Below are positions 1 to 10,548 of a stretch of 64,000 nucleotides of DNA, piece after piece; position 1 is the stretch's first letter, and each line of letters opens with the position of its first letter. The DNA lies in assembly GCA_963930775.1 (NCBI GenBank), contig OZ005692.1, positions 4,264,135 through 4,328,134 of the forward strand, given 5' to 3'. This DNA is from Cliona cf. orientalis (taxonomy: Eukaryota > Porifera > Demospongiae > Clionaida > Clionaidae). The notes under the pieces are model-generated. The model was not told where the DNA came from. It saw only the letters and a program-made list of their open reading frames with translations, and ran no database searches. The translations under genes were made by a program, and so were the position numbers.

Positions 1-390
1 CGAGGTCATATTTTCTCTAAGACCATTGAGGTCACATTGCTTAATAAGTATCAATTCTGACCACCGAGGTCATATTTCCTCTAAGACCACCGAGGTCCCG
101 CTACTTGGCATTTGACCACCGAGGTCAAGTACTTGACCTTTGTTTTGACCACCGAGGTCAGCCTACTTGACATTAATTTTGACCACCGAGGTCATACTCT
201 ATGTACAATCAGTTTACATTGTATGCATGCCCACCAAAGTTGCATACCACTTGACATTGACCACCGAGGTCAACAGTACTAACTCTTGTAACCAACGAGG
301 TTGTTGCACTGTATGCATGACTGTGCAAATAATACTAAAACTCCCATGAGTATTAATGGGGCAGCAATATGGCCACCGAGGCCACAAACT
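1..390. repeat. Degenerate array of TGACCACCGAGGTCA-type units
   Basis: About nine to ten copies of a GAGGTC-bearing unit recur every 26-36 bp, with one wider gap, and at least five carry the full TGACCACCGAGGTCA. The unit is quasi-palindromic (TGACC and GGTCA arms). The last copies, near 297 and 372, are degraded. The array runs off the left edge, so its full length is unknown. The short open frames across it are by-products of the repeat. Confidence 0.8.
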
Positions 391-1200
391 TGCTCCGTGA
401 AGCACTAGATATGCCAAGACAACCAGAGTACAACCACATAGGGGTGGGACAAAATATTGATAGAAACCAAAATGTCAATGACATAGGGCATCCTGCGAGT
501 CATTTACTAAGATTATACGGCATCTTATATAATAAACCAACAGCACACCCTTCGACTACATGATTACATACATGCTCCAATAACTAAGTTGAATTAATTG
601 AGCTACAGCATATTAATTATTATGACTCAGAAATAGTACAGTCATACAACACCACATTAAGTGCATACAGCACAAGCTCATATATAAAGTCTTTCGTGCA
701 AAATTCACGAATATAGCCTCCAGGGGAGGTAGTAAAATCTACTCACAAACACAAAATAATAGAGTCTGAGCTCATGGCCTGGCCTATGTCGTTGCCACTT
801 TTCCCGGGGATGAAAATGGTAGGTTGAAAGGGAATATACAATCACTTGTGGGCAAAAGGAGCCAGATGAGTCGCATCAATGGCCAGAATGAGGCTGAGTT
901 CCATGCAGGAACAATCAAACTACCCATAGCACTGCAGATCTCTGCGTGCCTTAAGACCCAACCAATCAAATGGATGGGCAGGACCAACCAGTTTACATTG
1001 CCAGCCCAGTTGACATACAGTAAACGCATCTATGGCAGCGGAACCCAGGCACCAGAATCTGCTATAGAATGTTGGTAGCTGAGTATTTAATTATTAATTT
1101 ATTGACATGGGCAAAACAGTCCACAGAATGAGGTCCCCACACTGAATTAATCCAAGAACAAGGCTACATGGGATTGGTTTTCCAGTCATCATAATCCTGA
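391..1200. other. No recognisable gene
   Basis: AT-rich sequence with no convincing coding frame. Open stretches on both strands near 784-1078 lack an ATG start or any recognisable domain and overlap each other antisense. I see no repeat related to the rest of the window until the LTR remnant at about 1201. Confidence 0.5.
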
Positions 1201-1356
1201 ATGTGAGAAAGTTCTCATGGTGTCAGAAGCACATTCACATAATCATACACAAAATTAATTACTAATTAACACAGCAGTACATTGCATAACATAAAAATAG
1301 TTAATGTAGGATAATAAACAGTCAGACAAAAGTGAACATATCAAGTAATTTCAACA
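1201..1356 (-). repeat. Copia LTR remnant at the left edge of unit A
   Basis: This matches the right half of the copia LTRs at 19538-20126 and 16976-17325, from the GTGAGAAAGTTCTCATGG stretch to the terminal CAACA. It is followed by TTTGG at 1357-1361, as at the other two copia copies. No copia internal sequence lies to its left, so it is a truncated LTR end. It shows that the same insertion once flanked unit A on the left as well. Confidence 0.75.
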
Positions 1357-2290
1357 TTTGGAACGTCATATTATAAGGAACCTAAAAACTAGACTCGCAA
1401 ATGAGGTATACAGCAGCTAGCTTGGTAACAGATAGACAGACACAGACACACAGAACGACTACCGTAACCCTACGGCACATGCGCCGAGGGGTAGTGATTA
1501 TTGCTACCTATAGATTATGTCTACGTATTTCATCTCTTCTTTCATAAGACTTCAGTGTCTCGGAGGATGTCAACACCACGTGCACCAGTACAGTAAAGAT
1601 CAATGTTCTAACCCATTGTTCCTCTTACAATATTATTAGGTTGATTAACATACGTTAACAATACTTGAATAGACATTTGAATCCAATTTAAGAGTCAGCT
1701 TCTTCCGTGTAAACTTAAGGTGGCTAGGTGTCGGTATAGTATGCTTATGGACCAGTTTGTGTACAGGTAGCTATCTTGTTCAAGTTGGTACATAGCTGGT
1801 TCAAGGTTATACCCACTTCTGGGGTGTATAGCTAATTTGAGTTTAGTAGTACTGGTAGGGGTCTGATAGTACTGTTTAGCACCCACTAGTACTAATATTA
1901 TAGGAATGTTAGATGACAGTGCGATTAGATGTTCTAAATTAATTTTTTTTATGTATCGTATGCTTATCATGTAATAATATTGCTATGGAGATAGATATAA
2001 ATCCCCTCCTGAGCAATAATAACAATATTATTGATGGTCATGACCACATGTCATGATTTAGTTGATTGTGTAGATTCCATATTCCATTTCATTCCGCATT
2101 CCACTTTTTGAATCTTATCACCATGTGATAACCATGCAAGGACACCAAGCAAACTAACTCACGATATATGCATGGGGCACAAGAGGAAACTAGTTAACGT
2201 GATAATTACAAACCAATAATATGTCCTTCAACAATGTTTAATTGTAGAGAATGACAGTAGGAATACAACAATGAATACAAAAAAATGTAC

Positions 2291-2296
2291 TTTATT
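2291..2296 (-). terminator. Polyadenylation signal AATAAA, protease-like gene copy 1
   Basis: TTTATT on the plus strand reads AATAAA on the minus strand, 39 bp past the stop codon of the gene at 2335-3348. The same signal is kept at 13537-13542 and 22040-22045 downstream of the other two copies. Confidence 0.7.
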
Positions 2297-2334
2297 CTGA
2301 AATAATGTACATGCAGTACTAAGTTGAATGTGAG

Positions 2335-3348
2335 TTAGTTGGCAAGAGTGGGATTGTATCCAGTTTGCCTCATCCAGTCAACGATCTGGTAGAACCTGTC
2401 ACGATTAATTCTCGGTCCATAATTATACAGTGACCCAGTGTATACGTTAACTCCGAAGACTGCTCTCTGACCACGAGTTACTCCAACTTGATCAACGATC
2501 TCGCTCATGAGTGGGGCACCAATCATTCCCGAAGTATCACAGCGATGCTGCAGATAAAGTCCATTCCTGGCTGTGCTTGAGTAAGTGCAGCTCGAAAAGT
2601 AGGCGGAGTGGTAGAAACATCCAGTCTTCGATCTCTTATCTGTAGGATAACCAAGCAGGTCGAATCCCCTGTTGTTCCATGGGTCACGATAGCCAAACGA
2701 AGCCCAGCAAGCCGACCTCTGAGAGGTTACAATCAAACCGTAATCGTATTCTGCCAATCCTGAAAGAGCATAGCCATTTACAGTGAACAGGTTTGTTGTG
2801 GACATCGATGATCCGTACTGAGCACAGTTCCTCCTGCGGTAGAGCCTCAGCCCTGTCCTGAATCGACGATTTGTGCGATCGTAGACACAGCGTCCCGCTG
2901 TCAAGGCATGGTTTGGTCCAATGAAGATAGCCGTGCAGCCATTGCTCACTTCAGCCAGAGCACAGTAGGGTAGACCAGAATTAAGGTTACTGTTTGGAAT
3001 CGGGAGACGTTCATCGTCATCAAAGACAGTACGCTTGGAACGATTTCCACCATTTTCATCATTCTCATCATCATCATCTTCTTCTTCCTCTTCGTAGTGC
3101 TCCTGAGTCTTGTTTCCTGCGTAGTCGTCCACATCCTGCTTGGAGTAGTAGAGACGAAGCAGGTCACTCATGCTACCCTGCTTGACAGTTCCATTTGGGA
3201 AGAACTCGAGGTCCAACTCCTCGAGATCAAGCAGCATCTGCAGTCGGTGAGCCGGTATGTCGCTTCCTTCATCGCTATCCTCACCAGCTGGCACTGGACC
3301 AGCGGCTGCGAAGGCTGTGATAGCCAAAAGGAGGAAGAGAGTCTTCAT
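2335..3348 (-). CDS. Secreted chymotrypsin-fold pseudoprotease, copy 1
   Basis: 337-aa protein. I start at the ATG that opens a clear signal peptide (residues 1-16, MKTLFLLL...); the frame is open for 60 more codons upstream, but that part lies across the likely TATA box and 5' leader. After the signal peptide comes a propeptide with a Glu/Asp run (about 86-98) and a furin-type RSKR at 103-106. The rest is a trypsin/V8-like S1 fold, most reminiscent of PRSS23/PRSS35-type proteins. The triad is broken: LTAGRC at 149-154 has Arg153 where the family has His, YDY keeps Asp202, and GMIGAP at 274-279 has Ile276 where the nucleophile Ser should be. Eight cysteines remain in the domain, so a folded secreted protein is likely. 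Two near-identical copies lie at 13581 and 22084. The function is unknown; I infer a binding or signalling role rather than proteolysis. Confidence 0.85.
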   Translation of the reverse strand: MKTLFLLLAITAFAAAGPVPAGEDSDEGSDIPAHRLQMLLDLEELDLEFFPNGTVKQGSMSDLLRLYYSKQDVDDYAGNKTQEHYEEEEEDDDDENDENGGNRSKRTVFDDDERLPIPNSNLNSGLPYCALAEVSNGCTAIFIGPNHALTAGRCVYDRTNRRFRTGLRLYRRRNCAQYGSSMSTTNLFTVNGYALSGLAEYDYGLIVTSQRSACWASFGYRDPWNNRGFDLLGYPTDKRSKTGCFYHSAYFSSCTYSSTARNGLYLQHRCDTSGMIGAPLMSEIVDQVGVTRGQRAVFGVNVYTGSLYNYGPRINRDRFYQIVDWMRQTGYNPTLAN

Positions 3349-3445
3349 TGCTTTGATTGGATTGATTACTTCTTGGAAGATTGGAGATTTGAAGATTGTT
3401 GTAGCTAAGCAGCTCACGATGAACTGTTGTCCGCCTATGGACCTC

Positions 3446-3453
3446 CTTTTATA
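3446..3453 (-). promoter_or_regulatory. TATA box of protease-like gene copy 1
   Basis: TATAAAAG on the minus strand, 98 bp upstream of the chosen ATG. That implies a short leader of roughly 65-70 nt. The box and its surroundings are conserved at 14692-14699 and 23195-23202, supporting the shorter start for all three copies. Confidence 0.65.
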
Positions 3454-3814
3454 GCAAATTAATGCTGCACGTATCTGATGACCTAACATTTTGCCTTTGC
3501 TCATAGTGGGCTGATACTGATTTGTCATCCTGAAAGTCTAGTGGTAAGGTGTTTACTATGGTGGTAAAACCTGATAATGATTTAAGCACTAGCTTGCCTC
3601 ATGATGATTATGTACCCTATATACATGTTCATGACCCAAATAGACAAGAAATGGAATTTTAAATTTAAAGTTCAAAGGTTACAGGAAATATCACCTTAGC
3701 AATTATGATGGACACAAGTGTACATAATTATGTTGCTATATATACTAGCTGCCACATACTACATACTTAATAATTTGTGATGCAAAATGAATAGACAACC
3801 AATGAAATATAATT

Positions 3815-3863
3815 GGGGCGAGTCTGAGCGAGCCCCAACTAAACGGTAATGCACTGTGCGACT

Positions 3864-3898
<35 letters not shown>

Positions 3899-4548
3899 TA
3901 CGTCGGTCCTTAGTTACGCCCCGCCCAATGTCCACCATTCCGTATATATGCTGCTCTAATTCAACGATTACAAATTTACATTCATGTGTGCTAGGTTATC
4001 ACTTATGAACACTGAACAAAGCGAAAAGTTCAGAACTGAGGCTTCAAAGGGTAGAAGGCAAGAGCGAGACAGAGATCGTTGTCAATCGGAGTCTTAGCTC
4101 AACAGCGGCCAAGAGAAAGGGACAGAATTTATTAGCCATATCAAGCTGTACCGCGCCGGACTCCAAAGGAGGACTCCTGGAGAGAGCGAGACTCGGAGCT
4201 CGTTGTCAGCTCAACAGCGCAAGGACCAGCTAAGAATGCGATAAAGATAGACGTGCTGCTAACTGATTTTGACAATAGAGGCAGGCTAAATTAAAATTAT
4301 CTTTTCTCTTGACTGTTGGCAGACATGAACACTATGTCGAGGGAACTAGCTATCGTGCAGATGTATAGGCCTACATAGCACTATCATTTGACTATGAGAC
4401 TGTCTGTCATTGTATGCTTGGATATGTGTCGGTGGTCTGCATGATCTATTGTGCTATGGCTTTGTTCAAGTTTTCGAGTCTCAGCTACTGACAGAGACTT
4501 TCAGAGGCTCAGCTCAGGCTCGCCCCAAACAGGCCCTGCATGACACTA
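3815..4548. mobile_element. Insertion present in unit A only
   Basis: Units A and B align up to AATATAATT and resume at TTTTAGTGT; about 730 bp lie between them only in A. It starts with GGGGCGAGTCTGAGC, itself a hairpin with CGAGCCCC, and near its right end (about 4512-4526) has the inverse, GCTCAGGCTCGCCCC. That suggests a TIR element. It contains a (TA)n run at about 3870-3896. About 20 bp remain between the right TIR and the unit junction, so the exact boundary and target duplication are unclear. No coding capacity seen. Confidence 0.55.
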
Positions 4549-4978
4549 GTTTTAGTGTTCTGCTATAACTCAAAGGTTATACTATTAAGCCAACGGTCAA
4601 AGGTTAATGTAAGTTGGGTTGTGGGCTCATGGGATGTGGTATAGACAGAAAATTGTTACCCCCACCACAGTATCATAAGCTACTCAATGATCCTAACCAT
4701 GATCAATCATACTCCATGACTTAAATTGTAGTACTGAAGCCATACAAATCAAAGGATGCCGACAACAGCTATAATCGCTTACCATCCAACTGCCTTCCCG
4801 CAGGAGGTATAACTACACCTGCAGGACAATGACTCCTGCAAGGCATATAATTGACTTGTTATTGTCCTGCGGGTAGCAGCTGAGGGAAAGCACCTTGTAG
4901 CTATGTACACTACCTGTGGTTTGCAGCTTGTAGTTTTCTTTTGTTCAGTACTACAAATCGGTTATAGTACTGGATCTC

Positions 4979-5040
4979 GACAGTTCAGTGGCGCTTATTG
5001 ACTTCGGGGTTCCCCTCAGTCAATAAATCACTGAACTGTC
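4979..5040. repeat. GACAGTTCAGTG palindrome, unit A
   Basis: GACAGTTCAGTG at the left end is matched by CACTGAACTGTC at the right end, with inner arms TTATTGAC/GTCAATAA, so the 62 bp can fold as one hairpin. Positional counterparts are at 15529-15590 and 24592-24670, and an inverted relative lies near 26365. Compared with unit C, both arms changed together (C/G here, T/A there). Confidence 0.7.
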
Positions 5041-5420
5041 TCCTTTCATGCTATTTAGTAGAGGGGAGATACCATTGTGTGGGGTGGGGGGCTATACACA
5101 AGCTAGTTTACCAATGGTTTCAGTTAGGTGTCTAGCTAGCTACAGCCCTTCAGGAGACAAAATAAATTTAATACTAAGGCCATCCTGATAGTATTTCACC
5201 TGTATCTTTATCTGGACTACCCCCTGCATACCCACATAGGTTAGGGATATTGTACAGTACGTAGAGACATGTCATCTGCATGTAGACCCTGAATGTGTAT
5301 GCAGTTAAGGGTAAATCAGTGAGACGAGACGGCTGTGATGGCAATATGAGGAGAAAAAGAATATCACAAATCAGCTCTTTATAACCTATTAAGGGAATCA
5401 ACAGTCAAGGATGTAGACAC

Positions 5421-5445
5421 GGGGGGGGGGGGGGGGGGGGGGGGG
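5421..5445. repeat. Poly-G run
   Basis: Homopolymer of 25 G, shorter at the equivalent place in unit B (about 15992-16004). Other long C runs are at 38053-38076, 55350-55371 and 58151-58175. Lengths of such runs are prone to sequencing error. Confidence 0.6.
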
Positions 5446-5700
5446 CTTTGGGGGCTGATCAAGCAGGCGATGACAATACAATGTTATAGTATCTTCCCTT
5501 TGCCCACTTTCAATGTTACACATAGAAAAGAGTGAAGAACCAACTGCATGAGGGCTGGGGGTAGTAATGGACAGTATTGGAAATAGTAGCTGAACGTATG
5601 TTGTGCAGAAAATATTGCGGTATCCACGGTATGTGGGATATATAATATGGTAATGTTTACGTTAAAATTTGATAATCGAGCATTAATGGCTACGTAATAG

Positions 5701-5811
5701 TTATCGACTGGGAGTCAAGGAATTATGGCAGTAAACGAACCGATCCCGAGGGCGCAGCCCGAGGGTGAGGTTTGTTTACGTAGCCATAATTCCTTGACTC
5801 CCAGTCGATAA
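5701..5811. repeat. 29-bp perfect inverted repeat at the Crypton left end
   Basis: Arms 5701-5729 and 5783-5811 are exact reverse complements (TTATCGACTGGGAGTC...), with further pairing inside (GTAAAC/GTTTAC) and a GGGCGCAGCCC tip. It lies 99 bp upstream of the recombinase ATG. It could be the recombinase binding or crossover region, or a promoter element. The ATGGCTACGTAA in the right arm resembles the host sequence at the left junction. Confidence 0.7.
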
Positions 5812-5909
5812 GTGTTATATCTCCGATTTGATTGGCTCTCCGCTACGTCACCATAGTAACTTACGGTAGAGGCTTAGAAACAAACAGAAACGAGAAGTCT
5901 TCTGTGAAC

Positions 5910-7385
5910 ATGGACTCCGAAACTAGCACTGTCTGCGTGGCCAATGACCCATACTGTCCCGGCATGTGCGAGTGGACCGACTGTGAACAAAAACTCCGCC
6001 TCACAACGTCATCTAGTCCCCGCCCTAGCACCAGCTCGCCCCAGCCCCTCCTCCTTCCAAGCGACCGCTTCCAGTTCAAGAGCGACAAGGAGCTAACCGA
6101 GCTATCCAAAGGATACACGCCCGCTAACACTAGTAGGTCGACTAAATGGGCTTTGAATGTGTTTGACCTATGGTGTCAGGCTAGGAACCAGCGCTATTCA
6201 GAAGATACCGTTCCAGAACACTTGCTAACAAGCTGTGATCCTCTCCTTCTGAACACTCATCTTGCTAGGTTTGCTGTGGAAGCTAGGAAGACTACTGGAG
6301 AATCTTATCCACCTGCTACAGTTCACCAACTGCTCTGTGGGCTCCTCAGATACATGAGAGAAAACGTTCCAGGCTGCCCAAACTTTCTTGATAAGAAAGA
6401 TTCTCGTTTTCGACCTTTGCAAGGCACTTTGGATGCTCTCTTTCATCAGCTTCATTCTGATGGTGTAGGTGTGCAAACCAAACACACTGAAATTTTAACG
6501 AAGGAAGATGAAGAGAAGCTGTGGAGTAGTGGTGTAATGGGTGTAACTACCCCCAGATCACTGCAAAATGCGGCTTTTTTTATTGTTGGGAAAATGTTCA
6601 GTCTGCGTGGTGGTGTTGAGCACAGAAAGCTTAAACTGTCTCAATTAAAGAGAAATTGTGATCCTGATCATTACGTCTACTACGAGAATGTATCTAAAAC
6701 CAACAGCGGGTCTTTTCGAAAGCTGCGCATCAAAGGAAAGGTCGTTCCAGTATATGCTTGCCCAGAAGTTGGCGAGAGGTGCCCAGTCTTCATCTTGGAC
6801 ACCTACCTGAGTAAGCTACCTCCAAAAGCACATGAATGTGACCTCTTTTATCTTCGACCATTGTCTGAAGCACCCACAGATGCTTCTGCACCATGGTATG
6901 CAGCAGTGCCTGTTGGGAAGGATACCCTCCAAAGCAAGCTCAACAACATGTGCAAACAAGCTGGTATTGGTGGCAATAAGACGAACCATAGCCTAAGAGC
7001 AGCTAGTGCGACTCAAATGTATGACAGCGGAGTTCCTGAGAAACTGATACAGGAGAGAACGGGACATCGGTTGCTGGAAGCTCTACGAATGTATGAACGA
7101 ACTAATGCTCAGCAACATCAGGCAATTTCAGCTGTTCTTTCTGCTCCCCATTCTGAATCAACGCTCTACCATCAGGCTTCAGAAAAGCGGACACTTTCTC
7201 ACACTCTTTCTGAAGTACAACCAACTCAGCATACTCCATCATCATTTAACTTTCAAAACCTTCATGGGTGTACTATCAACATAAATGCAGCCCCATCTCA
7301 GCCAGCACCTACTACATCAGTCACTGACCACATGGAAATAGATATTGACAAGATTATAGCCTCTATTACTGAAGACTTTCATTGA
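5910..7385 (+). CDS. Crypton-type tyrosine recombinase (DUF3504-like)
   Basis: 491-aa intronless protein. The ATG at 5910 has a good context (purine at -3, G at +4); the frame is open further upstream but without ATG. Residues about 60-190 are a helical N-terminal core-binding region. The catalytic region keeps the expected residues: Arg233 (SLRGGVEH), His360 and Arg363 (NHSLR), His386 (TGHR) and Tyr395 (MYERT) as nucleophile. The C-terminal tail has a NLHGCTININ motif of the kind seen in DUF3504/ZMYM-related recombinase-like proteins. Cryptons use such enzymes to cut and join DNA through a 3'-phosphotyrosine. Because the frame and all catalytic residues are intact, the element may be young or still active. 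An ATTAAA near 7493 could serve as polyadenylation signal. Confidence 0.85.
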   Translation: MDSETSTVCVANDPYCPGMCEWTDCEQKLRLTTSSSPRPSTSSPQPLLLPSDRFQFKSDKELTELSKGYTPANTSRSTKWALNVFDLWCQARNQRYSEDTVPEHLLTSCDPLLLNTHLARFAVEARKTTGESYPPATVHQLLCGLLRYMRENVPGCPNFLDKKDSRFRPLQGTLDALFHQLHSDGVGVQTKHTEILTKEDEEKLWSSGVMGVTTPRSLQNAAFFIVGKMFSLRGGVEHRKLKLSQLKRNCDPDHYVYYENVSKTNSGSFRKLRIKGKVVPVYACPEVGERCPVFILDTYLSKLPPKAHECDLFYLRPLSEAPTDASAPWYAAVPVGKDTLQSKLNNMCKQAGIGGNKTNHSLRAASATQMYDSGVPEKLIQERTGHRLLEALRMYERTNAQQHQAISAVLSAPHSESTLYHQASEKRTLSHTLSEVQPTQHTPSSFNFQNLHGCTININAAPSQPAPTTSVTDHMEIDIDKIIASITEDFH

Positions 7386-7543
7386 CTTATGCTCATGCAG
7401 AACCATAGTATAGCTATTGTATACTTGTATAATATTATTATTATTATCATATGCTACTGCTGTGAGTTATTGTGTATGTATACTTCTGAGTATTAAATCT
7501 GACAGCTGATTGGTCCACATATATAGCAGCATGTGCCCTCAAG

Positions 7544-7608
7544 GAAGGATGATATGACCATATCATCCTTTTGCCCTGTAGGAAGGAGATATGGGTCATA
7601 TCTCCTTC
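7544..7608. repeat. Twin palindromes at the Crypton right end
   Basis: Two adjacent perfect hairpins share a design: AAGGATGATATG/CATATCATCCTT (7545-7570) and GAAGGAGATATG/CATATCTCCTTC (7582-7608). They sit between the recombinase gene and the right junction. They may be recombinase sites or a transcript-end structure. Confidence 0.6.
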
Positions 7609-8383
7609 TAGTTACCTAGGAAACAAGGATAATCAGGAGATATGTACGACATCGGTACTTTTTGAATCTGATTATACAAATTTATAGGGTGATTTGTACA
7701 TTAATAATAATTATATTCTCATTTATTACAGATGTAAGAAAATTATGATGGCAAATACGGTATCACGGTATTTGTATGATTTAACAGTTAATAGTCAATA
7801 CCTCGGTATCACGGTATGGACGGTATATTGCCCATTACTAGCTGGGGGTGAGGCTAATGTTTTGTTCAAGGTTAAATGGCTCACAGCAGCAACCTTGATG
7901 TATTGTATTGAATTCCACACTTATGGCAGTGCCTACACGCATCAAGTCAGCTTCCAGCCTCCAGGAGTCCTAGAGGACAATGACCATAAATATGCAAGCA
8001 AATGACTGTCATTCAGGCTGCCGCCACATACAGTGCTCCAATCAGTGATGAGCTAGTCATCTAGTTGGATCTACAAGTATAGCTAACCATACATACCCTT
8101 TGAGTTGAAAGGAAGCCACTGTCGTCGGCTTCATCCGTCGAAAGTTTGCCAGTGAGCGGAAGAAGGCGGCGGTGACCAGCGTCAACGATTATCCTACTGC
8201 GCATGCACTGAGTATTAGTATAATAAACATACCGTATATAGCACATGACACACAATGTTCTATTTATACGTAGAGGCATACCAGCTCTATCCTGGAAAAG
8301 TGAAGAAGCTTAGAATCGGCAAATGATGCCAAAATTGGCGAACGAAGCGTTTTCGGCGAAATCCACACAAATCATGCGTTTGG

Positions 8384-8449
8384 TGTTGGAAACTGATAAC
8401 TAACACAGTGGCTTGCGCTTCTGCGACTCTGCTATATAGATGCAGCAAT
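8384..8449 (-). repeat. Truncated 3' LTR of copia copy 1
   Basis: Matches the first 66 bp of the LTRs at 12262 and 16976, then jumps at ...GCAGCAAT into the end of the polyprotein region (TAACTGCACCACCC, as inside copy 2 near 17465). The rest of the LTR and the end of RNase H were deleted. Confidence 0.8.
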
Positions 8450-8497
8450 ATAACTGCACCACCCTTTACTTGCTCTCGAATGAAATGAAATTTGATC

Positions 8498-10004
8498 TCA
8501 ATATGTTTTGTGCACCCATGCATGAAATTGTGGGTTCTTTGACATACTGATGGCTGACTGGTTGTCTTCAAGAATGATAGTTGGCTTATCTGGTGCACTC
8601 TTTAGATCGGTAGTCAGCTGTCGCATCCAGATTGCTTCTTGTGCGGCACTGGCTAGTGCCATGTACTCAGCTTCTGCAGTGGATAGTGCCACACATGTCT
8701 GTTTTTTATTTCTCCAACTGATTGCTCCAATACCAATCTGAAATCCACAGCCTGATGTAGATTTTCGATCATTGAGGTCTCCCGCCCAATCTGCGTCTGA
8801 ATAGCTACATTCTTTAGATCTGTTGTTTGAGTAAAGAATACCAAAATTCGGTGTACCTCTCAGATATCTCAGGATTCTTTTGACAGCTACCCAGTGTTGC
8901 TTGTTTGGCTTGGCACAGTACTTTGCTACATTGCTCACTGCAAACGTTATATCAGGCCTAGTTCCAACTGATAAGTACAAAAGGGTACCAACTGCTGACT
9001 GATACAACACTTGATCGACAGTTTCACATTCTTCTGTTGTCTTGACTAGTTTTGAACTTGATTCAACTGGTGTGGTGACAGGTTTTGCATCTACCATGCC
9101 ATACTTGTGCAGCATACTTTCTGTATATGCTGGCTGACCAATCCAAACCTTTCCATTCTGGTGATCTTGAGCAATCTTCACTCCGAGAAAATAATGAAGG
9201 TCACCCATATCCTTAACTTCAAATTGCATTGCAAGGGCTTTCTTAACTTCAGCCATTCTCCTTTCACTTTTTCCTGCCAACACAATGTTATCAACATATA
9301 TATATACACCGATCACGAACATCTCTCCTTCTGAGGCCACATAAAGACAAGGGTCACTGGTTGTTGGTACAAATCCCATCTTCTGCAAGTGATGATCTAG
9401 AGTCGAGTTCCAACATCGAGGAGACTGTTTTAGGCCATAAAATATCTACTTTAACCTACACACCAGATATTCCTGACCTTGGACAACAAAGCCTTCTGGC
9501 TGCTTCATAAACGTACACTACTTCTTCCAGCTCACCATTTAGAAAAGCTGTTGTCACATCCATCTGGTGCAGCATGAGACCATTTTGTGCAGCTAGGGCA
9601 ATCAGTGCTCGGAAAGATTCGAATCTGACAACAGGACAGAACGTTTCATCATAATCAAGTCCAAATTTCTGCGAGAATCCTTGTGTAATAAGTCGAGCCT
9701 TGTGTCATTCCACGTTTCCGTCAGCATCAGTTTTAAGCTTGAACATCCATTTACTTCCGACTACAGCTCGATCACTTGGCAATTCCACCAGATCCCAGAC
9801 ATCATTTGCTTTGAGTGATTCCATCTCCTCCATTGCATCCAACCATTGAGCTTTCTCTGGACTAGAAAACACATCTTTCACATTTACAGGCTCTTTTGAA
9901 AATTTGCTTGCAATTGCTACTGATTCACCGTAGTAATTAGGTGGATGTCTCTCCCTCATCGATCGTCGTGGAGTGGGTTCTGCCACTTTGTTAGTGACAG
10001 GCAT
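8498..10004 (-). pseudogene. Copia reverse transcriptase / RNase H, broken
   Basis: Two readable blocks. 9705-10004 is the start of the RT domain (KAQWLDAMEEM, VGSKWMFKLK) and ends in a premature stop. 8498-9388 holds the RT palm and RNase H. The RT catalytic YVDD is changed to YVDN (IYVDNIVLAG), losing the second Asp. RNase H signatures are present (DADWAGDLNDRKST, STAEAEYMAL, LEDNQSAI). The stretch between the blocks is also RT sequence but out of frame or interrupted. The last part of RNase H is lost in the deletion into the LTR. Not functional. Confidence 0.85.
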
Positions 10005-10548
10005 AGGCTCTGGTTCTACATCATTAGGGAAGTCGATCTCAACATATTTCCTTTCTTGTACTCTTGGCTCCTTCTCAAATCCACACTCTGACTCATAAAT
10101 AACACATCTCGGCTGTAAATGATTTTCGATCGCTTCAGATCATACAATCGATAGCCCTATGTTTCACTACCATACCCAAGAAGAACACACTTGGTAGCTT
10201 TCAAGTTGAATTTCTGTCGCTCATCCTTGGCTACATGAGCATAGCTTGTGCATCCAAAAATTTGCAAATGATCCACTTTCGGTCTTTCCCCATTCCAAGC
10301 TTCGAACGGAGTCATTCTTTCCACAGCTTTAGTTGGGCTTTAGTTCCTCAGGTACACTGCTGTTGTGAGAGCTTCTGCCCAAAATTTGTGAGGCAATTTC
10401 ACATCAGCTAGCATTGATCGCACATGCAGTTTCAATGAGCATTTGATTCATTCGTTCTGCCACACCATTCTGCTCAGGTGTCTTTGGGACAGTGGTTTCA
10501 TGTCTAACTCCCTCTGATCGCAAATAATCTGCAAACTCTGTGGATGTA

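Larger units (their letters stand above)
5697..7646 (+). mobile_element. Crypton-like tyrosine-recombinase transposon
   Basis: Units A and B align up to GGCTACGTA (to 5696; GGCCACGTA in B) and again from CGACATCGG (from 7647; TGACATCGG in B). The roughly 1950 bp between exist only in unit A, so B holds the empty site. A 3-bp GTA flanks the insert at 5694-5696 and 7644-7646. There are no matching TIRs at the two ends. The left end holds a 29-bp perfect inverted repeat (5701-5811) and the right end two small palindromes (7544-7570 and 7582-7608). The single gene at 5910-7385 encodes a tyrosine recombinase. A recombinase that integrates a closed circle would leave this kind of short direct repeat. 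Confidence 0.8.
1357..8383. repeat. Tandem segmental-duplication unit A
   Basis: Unit A runs from the TTTGG after one copia LTR remnant to the TTTGG before copia copy 1. Its order of landmarks is shared with unit B (12617-16975) and, partly, unit C (20127-25319). These are a GCGCATGCGC-type hairpin, an upstream block, the protease-like gene, a GACAGTT palindrome, a poly-G tract and a CGGTATCACGG block. Unit A differs by an insertion at about 3815-4548 and the Crypton element at 5697-7646. Confidence 0.8.

Noticed and set aside
3097-3408. Plus-strand frames opposite the protease-like genes (repeated at 14343 and 22846)
   Set aside because: Antisense shadows conserved only because the genes themselves are duplicated.
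2335-3528. Longer start for the protease-like gene (60 extra residues)
   Set aside because: The extension runs across the TATA box and leader and would bury the signal peptide; copies 2 and 3 do not keep the same long extension.
5832-5909. Earlier start for the Crypton recombinase
   Set aside because: No ATG in the upstream part of the frame; the ATG at 5910 has a good context.
7694-8005. 103-codon plus-strand frame in unit A
   Set aside because: Lacks an ATG-supported start and any domain; the equivalent in unit B is not kept in frame, and the opposite strand fragment looks more coding-like.
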